From Bradyrhizobium aeschynomenes (GTDB taxonomy: Bacteria; Pseudomonadota; Alphaproteobacteria; Rhizobiales; Xanthobacteraceae): a stretch of DNA of 64,000 bases. The notes under the pieces are model-generated. The model was not told the origin of the DNA and did no database searches. It saw nothing but the letters and a program-made list of their open reading frames with translations. Positions 19,501-26,968 of this stretch are shown piece after piece. The stretch lies in assembly GCF_013178945.1 (NCBI RefSeq), contig NZ_JABFDM010000002.1, positions 186,001-250,000 on the forward strand, written 5' to 3'. Made by a program: the position numbers and the translations under genes. Positions within the stretch are counted from its first letter, which is position 1; every line of letters begins with the position of its first letter.

Positions 19501-22500
19501 GAGCTGTCCTCCGCGTCGACGTTGGCGCTGGCGCTCGAATAGCGGAATGAGACCGACCGGTCGCCGAGGCCGCCGCCGGCCGTCTTGTTGTTGTCGTCGC
19601 TGCCCCAGCTGATGTTGAGATCGCCGTTGACGGTCGTCGATTCCTTGGAGGAATCGGTGCCGTTCGACAGATCGTCCTCGTCGACGGTCCGGGAGTCCCC
19701 GGCCGCCGCGACCGGCGCAGTGTCGATCACGTTGACCTTGAAGGTGCTCGTGACGCTGTCGCCATCGGAATCGGAGGCCTTGAAGCCGAAGGTCAGCGGC
19801 AGGCTGTCCTTGTTGGCGCCCGACGAGGGATGGTCCAGGTTGTCGTAAAGCGTGAACTTGTAGCTGCCGTCGCCGCTGTCGGACAGCTGGATGGTGAAGA
19901 TCGTACGGTTGTCCGCGCTGACGGCCGTCAGCAGCGTGCCGTCGCTGGACACCGTGTAGCTGATTGCCGAACCGTCGGAGGTGAGGCCCGTTGCACCGGC
20001 GGCGGTGGTGAACACCACCGACCGGTTGTGGCCGACGCCGCTATTATTGTCGTCCGCACCCCAGGAGATGTCCAGATTCCCGGTCTGCACCGTCGAATTC
20101 GACGCATCGGGATGGCCGGTGTCGTAGCTGGTCGTCGGCAGGCTGGCTTCGCTGACGGTCTCGTCGTCGGCGCAACCGATCGTCGGCACGTCGTCGGAGA
20201 CCGATACGGAAAAGCTGCTGGTGGCGCTGTCGCCGTCGGAATCGGTTGCCTTGAAGCCGAAGTTCAGCGTTCGACTGTCGCTGCCCGCGCCGCTGTGGTC
20301 GATGTTGTCGAGCAGCGTGAACTTGTAGCTGCCGTCGCCGTCGTCGCTCAGCGTGACGGTGAACACCGTGCGGTGGTCGGTGGTGACGGCGGTGAGCGTG
20401 GTGCCGTCGGCCGAGATCACATAGCTGACCGCATAGCCGTTCGAAGTCAGGCCATCCGGTGCGGTCGTGTTGAAGAACGCCACCGAGCGGTTGTTGGTCG
20501 CGCCCGAGTCGTTGTCGTCGGCTCCCCAGGAGATGGCGAGCCCGCCGGTCTGGACGGTCGAATATGGCGAATCCGGGAAGGCGACATCGTAGAGATCGGT
20601 CGGCAGGTTGGATTCGCTGACCGTCTCATTGTCGGCATGCCCGATCGTCGGGACATCGTCGACGACGGTGACGGTGAAGGTGCTGCTGCTCGAATCGCCG
20701 TCGGAATCGGTCGCGGTATAGTCGAACGTCAGCTTGACGACGTTGCTGCCCTGCCCGGCCGGATGATCGAGATTGCCGAGCAGCTTGAAGGTGTAGGTGC
20801 CGGTGCCGTCGTCATCCAGCGAGACCTCGAACACGCGCTGGCCGAAGGCCAGGTTGCTGCCGGTGTAGCCGACCAGCACGCCATGATCGAAGGCGTACTT
20901 CACGGTCTGGCCGTCCGATGTCAGGCCGCTGAGCGCAACATCGCTGCCGTTGGTCACATGGACATCGGCCGCGGCGTTGGACGTGTTGGCGAAACTGACC
21001 GATCGATCGGCCGCGCCGCGGTCGTTGTTGTCGGCGCCCCAATTGATGTTGAGCGCGCCGGTGACCTGCGGATCGCTGCCGCCGCCATGCCCATCGCCGT
21101 GGTGCCCATCATCGTCATGTCCGCCGAAGTCGCAATCGCCGCCGGCGTTGAGATCGGCTTCGCCGATGCTCTTGGCAGTGCCGATCTGCGCCACGGGGCT
21201 GTCGTCGTTGACGTTGACCTTGAATGTGCCGCTGACCTGGTCACCATCGGAATCGGTGACGACGTACTTCAGCGTCAGCCCGATGTTGTCCTCGGTATTC
21301 GGGACGGGGTGGTCGAGATTCTCCAGCAGCGTGAAGGTGTAGGAGCCGGAATCCACGTCGGACAGCTTGACCGTGAAAACGGCGGCGTTGGCCTTGCTGT
21401 TGGTCCAGTTGCCGTTGCCGTCGATATAGTGCTGGCCGTCGAAGCGGTAGGCCGTGATCAGCGTGCCGCCTTCGCTGACGGCGTAGGTCAGCGCAACGCC
21501 GTTCGAGGTCAGATGCTGACCTGCGAGCGTGGTGGTGGCGTCGGACGCGAAGGTGACCGCGCGATCGCCCGCAACCGGCGAGGCGCCGGTGATCCCGACA
21601 TTGCCGAGATTGTTGGCGCTATCAGCACCCCAGGAGATGCCGAGATTTCCGGTCGCGACCGTGTTCTGGCCGGGCACGTCGTTCGGACCGCCGGCAATGC
21701 CGGTCGCCAGTCCGTCCTCGTCGACCACGCCGGTCGCGATCTCCCGGTTCAGCACCGGCGCGTCGTCATTGACCTTCACGGTGAAGGTGTTGGCGACCGC
21801 GTCTCCGTCCGAATCGGTGGCGACGAAGCCCAGCGTCAGCGTGACGTCATCCTCGGTGTTGCGGGCGGGATGATCGATATTGTCGATCAGGGTGAAGGTG
21901 TAGGCCCCCTGCCCCTGATCGGACAGCGACACCGTGAACACCGCGGCGCTCGCCGGATCGTCGGTCGGCTTGCCATTCGCGTCGACATAGGTCTCGTGCG
22001 CGGCATCATAGCGATAGGCCGACAGCAGCGTTCCGTTCTCGGAGACGGCATAGGTCAGCCCAAAGCCATTCGACGTCAGATTCTTGGCGTCGAGCGTTGC
22101 GATCACGTCCGCGGCAAAGGTGACGGCGCGATCGCCGTTGACCGGCGAACCGCTGATGCCACCGTCGACCTGGCTGTTGGCGCTGTCGGCACCCCACTGG
22201 ATGCCAAGGAAATCAGTCACGGTCAGATTGACGCCGGCGGCATCCTTGCCGTCCGCATAGGAATTGCCGGGATTGCCCAGCCCGTCCTCGTCGACCACCG
22301 AATAGGAGACGCGCTCCCCGAAGGTCGGCGCGTCGTCGTTGACGTCGACAGTGAAGCTGCCGGTGATCGCATCACCGTCGGAATCGGTGGCGACGAAGCC
22401 GAGATTGAGGGTGATGTCGTCCTCGGTGCCATGCACCGGGTGATCGAGATTGCCCGTCAACTCGAAAGTATATGAGCCGGCCTCCTTGTCGGACAGCGAC

Positions 22501-25500
22501 ACGGTGAACACCGCGGCGCCGGCCTGCTCCGTCGGCTTGCCGTCGGCGCCGATATAGGTTTCGTTCGCGGCGTCGTAACGATAGGCGGTCAGCACCGTGC
22601 CGTTCGACGACACCTCGTAGTGCAGCACGAAGCCGTCCGAGGTGAGGTTCTGGGCCTCGAGCGAGGCCACCACGTTCGCGGCGAAAGTGACGGCGCGATC
22701 GCCGTTGACGGGGGAGCCGTTGATGCCGCCATCGACATTGCCGTTGGCGCTATCAGCGCCCCAGACGATGCCGAGCGTGCCGGTCGCCGTCAGTTCGGCG
22801 CCGGCCGCATCGCCGCCATCCTCATAGCTGTTGCCGTCATTGCCGAGGCCATCCTCGTCGACGACCGTGTGGCTCGGCTTGCCGTCGAGCACAGGCGCGT
22901 CGTCGTTGACCTCGACGACGAAGCTGCCGTTGATCGCATCGCCGTCCGAGTCGGTGGCGGTGTAGCTGAAGAACAGCGCCTGATTGTCTTCGCTGCCATG
23001 GACCGGATGATCGAGGTTGCCGGTCAGCGTGAACGTGTAGGACCCGGCGTTCTGGTCCGACAGCGACACGGTGAATACCGCAGCGCCGGCGAGATCCTCT
23101 GTCGGCTGGCCGTTGGCATCGATGTAGTGCTCGCCGTCAAACCGGTATGCGGTCAGCAGCGTTCCGTTCTCGGTTACAGCATAGGTCAGAGCGACGCCGT
23201 TCGACGTCAGCCCGAGCTCGGCCAGCGAGGGGATCGCCATCGAATCGAAAGTGACGGCGCGGTCGCCGTTGACCGGCGAGCCGTCGATGCCGCCATCGAC
23301 ATGGCTGTTGGCGCCGTCAGCGCCCCAGAGGATGCCGAGCGTCTTGGTCACCGTCAGATCGGCGTCGGCCGCGTCGTTGCCCTCCACATAGCTGTCGCCG
23401 ACATTGCCGAGGCCATCCTCGTCGACCTGGCCGGAGCTCTGCTCCGCACCGATGACCGGCGCGTCGTCGTTGATCTTGACGGTGAAGACGTCGGTGATCG
23501 CGTCGCCGTCGGAATCGGTGGCAACGAAGCCGAGATGCAGCGTCAGATCATCTTCGCTGCCATGCTGCGGATGATCGAGATTGGCCGACAGCGTGAAGGT
23601 GTAGGAGCCGTAGCCCTGATCGGACAGCGACACCGTGAACACCAGCGTGCCGGAGCTCCCTTCGCTGCCCTCGCTGATTGCGTCCGCGCGATAGGCGGTC
23701 AGCGTGGTGCCGTCAGCCGACAGCTCGTAGCGCAGCGCGAAGCCGTCCGAGGTCAGATTCTGCGCCTCGAGCGTCGCGACGACGTCAGGCGCGAAGGTGA
23801 CGGCGCGGTCGCCGTTGACGGACGCGCCGGTGATACCGCCGTCGACCTGGCTGTTGGCGCTGTCGGCGCCCCAGCGGATGCCGAGCGTGTCGGTCACGGT
23901 CAGGTCTTCGCCGTAGGCGTCGGTGCCGCCCTTGTAGCTGTCTCCGGCATTGCCGAGGCCGTCCTCGTCGACCACCGAATAGCTCGGCTTCTCGCCGAAG
24001 ACAGGCGCGTCGTCATTGACCTTCACCGTGAAGGTGTCGGTGATCTGGTCGCCGTCGGAATCGGTCGCGACGAAGCCGAGATCGAGCGTGATGTCGTCTT
24101 CGGCGCCATGCTCGGGATGATCGAGATTGCCCGCCAATGTGAAGGTGTAGGAGCCGCGGTCCACGTCGGACAGCGACACCGTGAACACCACGGCGCCCGA
24201 AAGCCCCTCGCTCCCCTCGACGTTCAGCGGCTTGCCGTCGGCGCCGACATAGGTTTCGTGCTCGGAGTCGTAGCGATAGGCGGTCAGCACGGTGCCGTTT
24301 GACGACAGCTCGTAGCGCAGCGCGAAGCCGTCGGAGGTGAGATTCTGCGCCTCGAGCGTCGACACCACGTCCGCCGAGAAGGTGACGGCGCGATCGCCGT
24401 TGACCGGCGCACCGTTGATGCCGCCGTCGACGTTGATGTTCGCATCGTCGGAGCCCCAGCGGATTCCGAGCGTCTCGGTGACCGTGAGGTCCTCGCCATC
24501 GGCATCGCCGCTCTTGATGACGGCGAGCTTGAAGCTGCCGCCCTCGCCGCCCTCCTCGCCTCCGGAATGGTAGCTGTCGCCGGGATTGCCGAGGCCGTCT
24601 TCATCGACGACCGAGTAGCTCGGCCGTTCGCCGAAGCTCGGGCCGTCGTCGCCGATATTGACCGTGAAGGCGCTGTCGACCGGGTCGCCGTCGGCGTCGG
24701 TCGCGACCACATTGAACGTCAGCGGCTGCGACGCGCCATTGGCGCCGTTGTGGTCGATGTTGTCGGACAGCGTGAAGGTGTAGCTGCCGGATCCCGTGTC
24801 GGACAGCGTGACCGTGAAGATGGTGCGCTCGCCCTCGCCGCTGCCGGCGGTGGCGATGATTTCCGTGCCGTCGGCAGAGAGGCTGTACGAAATGGTCTCG
24901 CCGTTGGAGGTCAGACCGAGCGCCTGAAGCGTCGCGATCTCGGAAGACGCGAACACCAGAGAGCGGTCGCCGTCGACCACCGTACCAGTCGAGCCGCCGT
25001 CGACCTTGCTGTTGCCGCTGTCGGCGCCCCAGGAGATGCCGAGGTCCACCGTCTCGGTGGTCTGGACGAATCCGCCTTCGCCGTTGGTCTGCTCGGCCAG
25101 TGCCGTGGTCTCAACGGTCGACGCGACCGGAGAATCGTCGTTCACGCCGATCACGATCGTCACGGGAGCGGTGTCGCCGCTGCCATCGATCGCGATGACG
25201 TTGACGGTGAGGTTCAGCGTGTCTTCGGTCCCGAACACCGGATGGTCGAGCGGACGCAGCAGCGTGACGGTATAGGTCCCCGCGATCGTCGTCTGGGCGT
25301 CGAGCGTGATGGTGAAGACCTGGTTGGCCGCGATCGACGGATCGCTGCCGATATAGCCGATCAGCTCCGGCTGGCCGTTGACGGTGGTGATCGCAAAATG
25401 CACCTCCTCGCCGCCGGATGTCAGACCAGCGAGGCCCGGCTGCGAAGCCGCAAATGCAAAGGCGCGGCCGATCACGTCGGTGCCGAAATCGACATTCAGC

Positions 25501-26126
25501 GAGCCGGTGAAGCTCGTGGCTACGCCACCGACGTCGCCATTGCCGCCGGGCTGCCCCTCGGACAAACCATCTTCGTTGAGCAGCGCGGACTGGACGCCGC
25601 CGGGGATCGGCGTCGGGTTCGGCGTGGTCGGAGTGTCGCCGAAATTGGTCCCGGTGGATTCGCCGGCCAACAGAGCCAGCGGCGTGCCGCCCGTCAGCTG
25701 ATCGATGGTGAAGGCGCCGAAATTGGCGCCGGCAGGCACGCCCGGCGCACCCGCCGTTCCGGCCGCCGGCAACACCGATTGGTCGGTCGTGATCGGAAAC
25801 AGCTCAGCGAACTGATCGCCGTTGATGATTCGGTCGGGGCCGACTTCGAAGCTGACGTCCTTCAGCGGCGCGCCGTTGTTGTCGAAGACAGGCTCGATCG
25901 CCACCGTCGACTGATTGTCGAACAGAATGATTAGGCGGCTACCGATCTTGACGAACGTCAGGCGCTCGCTGGCGATTTCGCTGAGATCGATCTGGTTCTG
26001 GCCGTTCAGCTGGACCGTAACGGACTGGCTGCCCTGCGGCTTGCCGATCTTGATGTGCTTTGCAGAGGCGCTCGTGGGCTGCGAGGACGTGCCGGTCAAC
26101 TGGGCCAGCAAGACAGGAGCGTTCAT
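10509..26126 (-). CDS. giant RTX/T1SS-143 repeat surface adhesin, LapA/BapA-like
   Basis: 5205 residues, no signal peptide. Residues 1-140 resemble a LapA retention module, with PAAG at 120-123 near where LapA is cut. About sixteen T1SS-143 repeats fill residues 184-2985 (WGAD ... LTSNG ... VFTVSLSD ... GSYTFTL ... NLDHP ... ATDSDGD ... VNDDAP). An internal RTX block (GGSGIDKLFGGAGNDVIKGG) lies near 3035-3110. Cadherin/VCBS-like modules span about 3285-4660 and include a lectin-like or DUF642-like segment near 4320-4450. C-terminal calcium-binding RTX repeats (4810-5080) precede a type I secretion signal (VIDLSGLLSG region). The ATG at 26126 follows GGAG by 10 nt. Likely role: exported adhesin for attachment and biofilm, held in the TolC-like pore and released by the LapG-like protease encoded upstream. 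The repeats make assembly errors possible. Confidence 0.93.
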   Translation of the reverse strand: MNAPVLLAQLTGTSSQPTSASAKHIKIGKPQGSQSVTVQLNGQNQIDLSEIASERLTFVKIGSRLIILFDNQSTVAIEPVFDNNGAPLKDVSFEVGPDRIINGDQFAELFPITTDQSVLPAAGTAGAPGVPAGANFGAFTIDQLTGGTPLALLAGESTGTNFGDTPTTPNPTPIPGGVQSALLNEDGLSEGQPGGNGDVGGVATSFTGSLNVDFGTDVIGRAFAFAASQPGLAGLTSGGEEVHFAITTVNGQPELIGYIGSDPSIAANQVFTITLDAQTTIAGTYTVTLLRPLDHPVFGTEDTLNLTVNVIAIDGSGDTAPVTIVIGVNDDSPVASTVETTALAEQTNGEGGFVQTTETVDLGISWGADSGNSKVDGGSTGTVVDGDRSLVFASSEIATLQALGLTSNGETISYSLSADGTEIIATAGSGEGERTIFTVTLSDTGSGSYTFTLSDNIDHNGANGASQPLTFNVVATDADGDPVDSAFTVNIGDDGPSFGERPSYSVVDEDGLGNPGDSYHSGGEEGGEGGSFKLAVIKSGDADGEDLTVTETLGIRWGSDDANINVDGGINGAPVNGDRAVTFSADVVSTLEAQNLTSDGFALRYELSSNGTVLTAYRYDSEHETYVGADGKPLNVEGSEGLSGAVVFTVSLSDVDRGSYTFTLAGNLDHPEHGAEDDITLDLGFVATDSDGDQITDTFTVKVNDDAPVFGEKPSYSVVDEDGLGNAGDSYKGGTDAYGEDLTVTDTLGIRWGADSANSQVDGGITGASVNGDRAVTFAPDVVATLEAQNLTSDGFALRYELSADGTTLTAYRADAISEGSEGSSGTLVFTVSLSDQGYGSYTFTLSANLDHPQHGSEDDLTLHLGFVATDSDGDAITDVFTVKINDDAPVIGAEQSSGQVDEDGLGNVGDSYVEGNDAADADLTVTKTLGILWGADGANSHVDGGIDGSPVNGDRAVTFDSMAIPSLAELGLTSNGVALTYAVTENGTLLTAYRFDGEHYIDANGQPTEDLAGAAVFTVSLSDQNAGSYTFTLTGNLDHPVHGSEDNQALFFSYTATDSDGDAINGSFVVEVNDDAPVLDGKPSHTVVDEDGLGNDGNSYEDGGDAAGAELTATGTLGIVWGADSANGNVDGGINGSPVNGDRAVTFAANVVASLEAQNLTSDGFVLHYEVSSNGTVLTAYRYDAANETYIGADGKPTEQAGAAVFTVSLSDKEAGSYTFELTGNLDHPVHGTEDDITLNLGFVATDSDGDAITGSFTVDVNDDAPTFGERVSYSVVDEDGLGNPGNSYADGKDAAGVNLTVTDFLGIQWGADSANSQVDGGISGSPVNGDRAVTFAADVIATLDAKNLTSNGFGLTYAVSENGTLLSAYRYDAAHETYVDANGKPTDDPASAAVFTVSLSDQGQGAYTFTLIDNIDHPARNTEDDVTLTLGFVATDSDGDAVANTFTVKVNDDAPVLNREIATGVVDEDGLATGIAGGPNDVPGQNTVATGNLGISWGADSANNLGNVGITGASPVAGDRAVTFASDATTTLAGQHLTSNGVALTYAVSEGGTLITAYRFDGQHYIDGNGNWTNSKANAAVFTVKLSDVDSGSYTFTLLENLDHPVPNTEDNIGLTLKYVVTDSDGDQVSGTFKVNVNDDSPVAQIGTAKSIGEADLNAGGDCDFGGHDDDGHHGDGHGGGSDPQVTGALNINWGADNNDRGAADRSVSFANTSNAAADVHVTNGSDVALSGLTSDGQTVKYAFDHGVLVGYTGSNLAFGQRVFEVSLDDDGTGTYTFKLLGNLDHPAGQGSNVVKLTFDYTATDSDGDSSSSTFTVTVVDDVPTIGHADNETVSESNLPTDLYDVAFPDSPYSTVQTGGLAISWGADDNDSGATNNRSVAFFNTTAPDGLTSNGYAVSYVISADGTTLTAVTTDHRTVFTVTLSDDGDGSYKFTLLDNIDHSGAGSDSRTLNFGFKATDSDGDSATSSFSVSVSDDVPTIGCADDETVSEASLPTTSYDTGHPDASNSTVQTGNLDISWGADDNNSGVGHNRSVVFTTAAGATGLTSDGSAISYTVSSDGTLLTAVSADNRTIFTIQLSDSGDGSYKFTLYDNLDHPSSGANKDSLPLTFGFKASDSDGDSVTSTFKVNVIDTAPVAAAGDSRTVDEDDLSNGTDSSKESTTVNGDLNISWGSDDNNKTAGGGLGDRSVSFRYSSASANVDAEDSSGRNLTLTSDGQTVKYVFENGVLVGYTGTDLAHGTRVFEVSLSDQNDGSYSFKLLGNIDHPAGSGENLVNLTFSFTATDGDGDTSSNSFTVSVKDDVPVVGTPSGATLTENTTGAAGAEAFETQTASTIALNINWGADDSNAGTANRAIAFDPTIDSGDIVRTTGSGSPALTSNGVTVQFIRVSDTEIWGVANDNGGSLSLSDRKVFHVTLSDNGSGNYTFELLDNVDHIGSGQTNALALKLGFTATDADGDSATGNFTVTINDDNGRPAIGTPVAGTVDEDGLSGGNTAAATGDVAGANVAATGSLAISWGADDNNSGSANRAVAFSGFTNGANASSDAGLLKVNGEQVKYWVVGNTLYGYTGSNPVNANTAPAAANQVFKVSLDDSGSGSYSFTLLKHVDHPAGQNENDIKLTFGFTATDADGDSTSSSFAVTINDDSPVATATVQSVAVYESELPNGTVTVANGGLHGGDLNGDANGNDSYYTGNLTSLVSFGADKPGTYTVEKTNLAPELLSLTSGGVALTYSIDTANNMLVAKAGSVTIFEFQVDATTGQYSFRLKGALDHVGTGHDNALTLDMSTAVTAVDSDGDSLALHGQIIITVNDDSAQSQDVDTVAISEAAGSVSTGAVDLQIIYGADGDSSGPSVTFPGASPVRVYDAAHHQMSGLTSLGFGLSYVLSADHTTLTAYRMSGSDYVGQNGQVTGNAADAAVFTVTLSETGSGSYNFTLLQPLDHPAPIGTASAADQYLDLNFAFEVEDRDHDVFANNFTVRVDAAGTVTTTRYDAANSPVFINLGDSSATILGETVGAHSVTDRASVTDKVVGIDKLGGVTEAHGSGGDDILVGGSGIDKLFGGAGNDVIKGGAAADQLFGGSGNDTFLHTVGDGDDVVDGGSESGSAFPDYDVLAISGDANARNFTIGKTSSGTAIDPTLNDAAASNATDILVRYDGPNGATIRADEIERVTITGGGASDTVTITDISGTAIAPSTIVFNGGSGNDTLDLTRFAGNTSVVSDGGSDSDTVKFGFKLADATYTKVFGSDGVTLIGVQVTHGGLTDTFTNYESFTFTDGTRTLTGIFNTPPVAHDDKVDASEDSPLTINALLNLLNNDTDVDNDTLTVTGVGNATHGTVSLNNGNPLFTPDRNFSGVAGFDYTISDGDGGTATAHVTVDVAPKADSPTIGFFEVGPATGAEDSAVALKVMTAGVSDHDGSENLRMLITGYPDGATFSVGHAGTGADAGKWVIDDQTAIVNFNSQPLKVTPPANYNGTFTLSVSVEVTDQATLSDGQVHRDVAITDLQTIDVTVTPVNDAPEIHAPTQVTTNEDTSFQFTGANAFNFSDADGDVVAFVRLDIVGGTLSIPSLGVFDASQTLTMSGFKISDLNNYLASAVFTPAANNDVAGSVTITINDNGNVGSGGSLSATQTITININPIEDAPVAADDTATATEDTTLTVSSPVQGVLHNDRDPDTGDTLSVVAGDFTTAKGGTIHFNADGTYVYKPKADFYGADTIDYTVRDAAGQTDTGTLTINVTPVNDAPEVHAPTQVTANQGVAFAFSGTNAITFSDADGDVVAFVRLDIVGGTISIPSLGVFDASQTLTMSGFKISDLNHYLESAVFTPNSDQPGSVTITINDNGNVGGGSLSDSQTVNIAVIPANDPPVANSDTNAVLEDGTINIAAANGIVRGSTGGSVADTDADTGVSSLVVSGVVAGTGSVTQGAGVGTSIEGAYGHLTLNADGSYTYVADKAAALAAGVNAIDTFTYTDKDPSGAVSNTATLKITVTGVNDAAVITGDSTGTIAEEGGVGNSQSSPLYAIARGDLNATDVDGHNDVWQAAASNTANGYGWFDIGSDGKWTYGLYNNNPTIQALKENQTTLTDSFTVYTEDGTPKTVTIQIIGNNDAPTLQNAIVDHNSAEDQPFSFTIPANTFADIDGRFDGTNGPLTLEAVQQDGSALPAWLHFDAATGTFSGTPPVNFAGAVNVTVYAGDGEYAASDTFTLTITPVNDGAATVTVTGTANQGQTLTANLGSDPDGAASNVVYHWLRDGAVINGASGTTYTLGANDVGHKISANVTYIDGQGFSENVTSSQTGTVTVPNHAPTFGSGTTAGSVTEDASYAAPTGNLVQNGTFSFYNNDWYTLDAWTVGGAHAVTVVGGRTDGGSADFYGASSSISQTISTVVGVTYTVDFYVMTYGTALTSAVDGTTVLTTSNWNLGWTEQSYQFTATSTSTTIKFASAGGAAIDDISVQASTVVTPGVEKASGAIAFTDVDGDVQTVTYSTPNGSNYYGSFNATVDNTNHKVNWTFSVNDADIQSLRASDHIDQTYTVKIDDGHGGTTTQTVTITVNGVNDAASISGTAAGTVKEDGTLTAGGTLTVSDVDSGENQFQTPASLAGTYGTFSFNAVTGAWGYTLNNSAANVQALNDGDVKHDTLTVKSVDGTASQVIDVTINGTNEPAPLAVVDTTSVDGRYALSKNTDSPNTISLNAASLFSGGYGTVTYTYALVYSSTGDDGWIQRNGNQFSGNPDNNDAGLYVYKVTATDSVSSVSTYLAFNALDNGALNLTINSLSPNSNVVGSAPWLSGYSANDGDAITATVDNPLEANANNGYDVMIGSSGGNNFNGGADDDGIYGLGGNDTLLGGANTDYINGGAGNDSIRGGSGNDFTIGGSGNDTFYWGVNDGVDIVDGGIGTDTFTIEGTSSQDLVWVTLAGGVITDVNGTKLSNIEAVTADLGSSSSDTLTYVTSEDVTVNLGAGTATGFSSIASIERVTGGSGDDTLIGSGANNTINGGDGDDIIRGGGGNDTIDGGGGLDLLDFSDATAGITFTLTQSSSNTAGSTLSGIGQDTYKNMEGVIGSNFNDTIIGSSSADVLIGGRGSDQLTGNGGSDTFKWQAGDLTGGGVDSILDFQSGSGGDVIDLSGLLSGVSGNHADAVRFVDGGGHSSLASANGSGVLNNGDLTLQVNLGSGWTNVATIKDTGTNFTGGDDVIKMILDNSHAQTQVHV
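10890..11700 (-). repeat. C-terminal RTX calcium-binding repeats of the adhesin
   Basis: Encodes nonapeptide arrays of the GGxGxDxLx type (GGAGNDSIRGGSGNDFTIGG, GGDGDDIIRGGGGNDTIDGG, GGRGSDQLTGNGGSDTF). These bind calcium outside the cell and drive folding after export. They sit directly before the secretion signal, as in other type I substrates. Confidence 0.85.
17172..25577 (-). repeat. array of about sixteen T1SS-143 type repeats
   Basis: The coding DNA consists of tandem units of about 430-560 bases, each encoding WGAD, LTSNG/LTSDG, YTFTL, DHP and DSDGD landmarks. Units 3-7 are the most alike, suggesting recent amplification. Later units (10-16) diverge, with shorter linkers. Unit 9 carries an Asp/His-rich insert. 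Boundaries are approximate, read from the protein pattern. Confidence 0.8.
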
Positions 26127-26177
26127 GCGCCAAAATCTCCAAAGTCGGGGCGCCTTGGTGGCGCTCCCATTTCTGCG

Positions 26178-26201
26178 ATTAAACTATTATTAAAGTTTAA
26201 T
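26178..26201. promoter_or_regulatory. AT-rich inverted repeat upstream of adhesin gene
   Basis: ATTAAACT, 8-nt spacer, AGTTTAAT: perfect 8-bp arms, 51 bases upstream of the adhesin ATG at 26126, in strongly AT-rich sequence within a GC-rich genome. On the adhesin's strand a TTGACC lies just upstream, so the repeat would overlap the -10 zone. This suits an operator or a melting-prone promoter. Confidence 0.45.
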
Positions 26202-26337
26202 TCGGGTCAATATTACCAGCGTCTCTTAACCGGACTTTAGGGACTTTGGGTAAATGCAGTCAAGTGCAGCCGCGTTTACCAAGGTCAACGGGCCGGCGGA
26301 AATGCTTGGGGACTGCGGGACGTCCGGGATCGGACTC

Positions 26338-26358
26338 GAGAATAGAACGGGTCTATTC
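26338..26358. promoter_or_regulatory. inverted repeat in the long adhesin upstream region
   Basis: AGAATAGA, 5-nt loop ACGGG, TCTATTCT: perfect 8-bp arms about 210 bases upstream of the adhesin start. It is not followed by a T run on either strand, so a regulator-binding site is more likely than a terminator. Confidence 0.35.
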
Positions 26359-26471
26359 TATTAATCTGGGCCGGGCTCTCAGGTATTCGGGCCAGCTATA
26401 CTTGTCGAACGGCACCGCGCGCGGCCCGCGAATAAGGCAGAAACGCCTCAAAATCGACGAAATGGAACCGC

Positions 26472-26494
26472 CTCCCGCGAATTATTTGCGGGAG
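26472..26494 (-). terminator. hairpin after the 116-residue periplasmic protein gene
   Basis: CTCCCGC/GCGGGAG arms of 7 bp around a 9-nt AT-rich loop, 40 bases downstream of the stop at 26537 on the minus strand. There is no clear T run. If it works, the adhesin downstream has its own promoter. Confidence 0.4.
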
Positions 26495-26536
26495 ACGGGG
26501 GTTATTCTTCTGAAAGATTGAAAAAGACCGGAGCGA

Positions 26537-26887
26537 TCAGATCCGGCTGACGACGCAGGGGATCGGCTCGTACTTGCGCAGGTACAACATCGCCTGGTCA
26601 TTGATGCCATCGAGCCACACACCGCGGCCCGCATAGCGGTAGCCATTGCCCATTGGGATCAGACGAACCGGGATGGCGTGATGCGCGCTGAGACGCAGCT
26701 CGCCTGTGACGATTTGCCCGGGCGCGAGCACGGGACGAGAACGCAGCACATAGTTGCCCCCGTTGTCGCAAGAGATCGCGAACGCTGCGCCGGGCAACAT
26801 GAGATCATGCGCCGCTGCGCTGCCGACAGACCCACCGACCGTCGCGAGGGCCAACGCCCCGTACATCATGACCTGCTTGATCTTCAC
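26537..26887 (-). CDS. small periplasmic protein in the adhesin locus, faintly MliC-like
   Basis: 116 residues. GTG at 26887 is preferred over the ATG at 26869 because GGAGG stands 6 nt before it. The signal peptide ends GSVGSAAA before HDL. The mature part of about 90 residues has two Cys (AISCDNGG and PIPCVV) framing a strand-rich core. The late pattern NGYRYAGRGVWLDGINDQA recalls the SGxxY and KGxxA core of MliC-type lysozyme inhibitors, but too loosely to assign. It lies 81 bases downstream of the LapG-like gene and upstream of the adhesin on the same strand. A role in adhesin retention, protease control or wall protection is open. Confidence 0.65.
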   Translation of the reverse strand: MKIKQVMMYGALALATVGGSVGSAAAHDLMLPGAAFAISCDNGGNYVLRSRPVLAPGQIVTGELRLSAHHAIPVRLIPMGNGYRYAGRGVWLDGINDQAMLYLRKYEPIPCVVSRI

Positions 26888-26968
26888 TGCAATCCTCCGC
26901 TCGCCAGCTTCCCCGCGCGCATTAAGACCGCAAATCGCCGCGACGACAAGTCGTCGTGGCGACGCAAG

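Noticed and set aside
17172..25577. CRISPR array
   Set aside because: The repeats are long protein-coding units with diverged copies, not short direct repeats with unique spacers.
26246..26521. 91-codon open frame in the adhesin upstream region
   Set aside because: No signal, no domain, unusual composition and no ribosome site; it crosses the inverted repeats.
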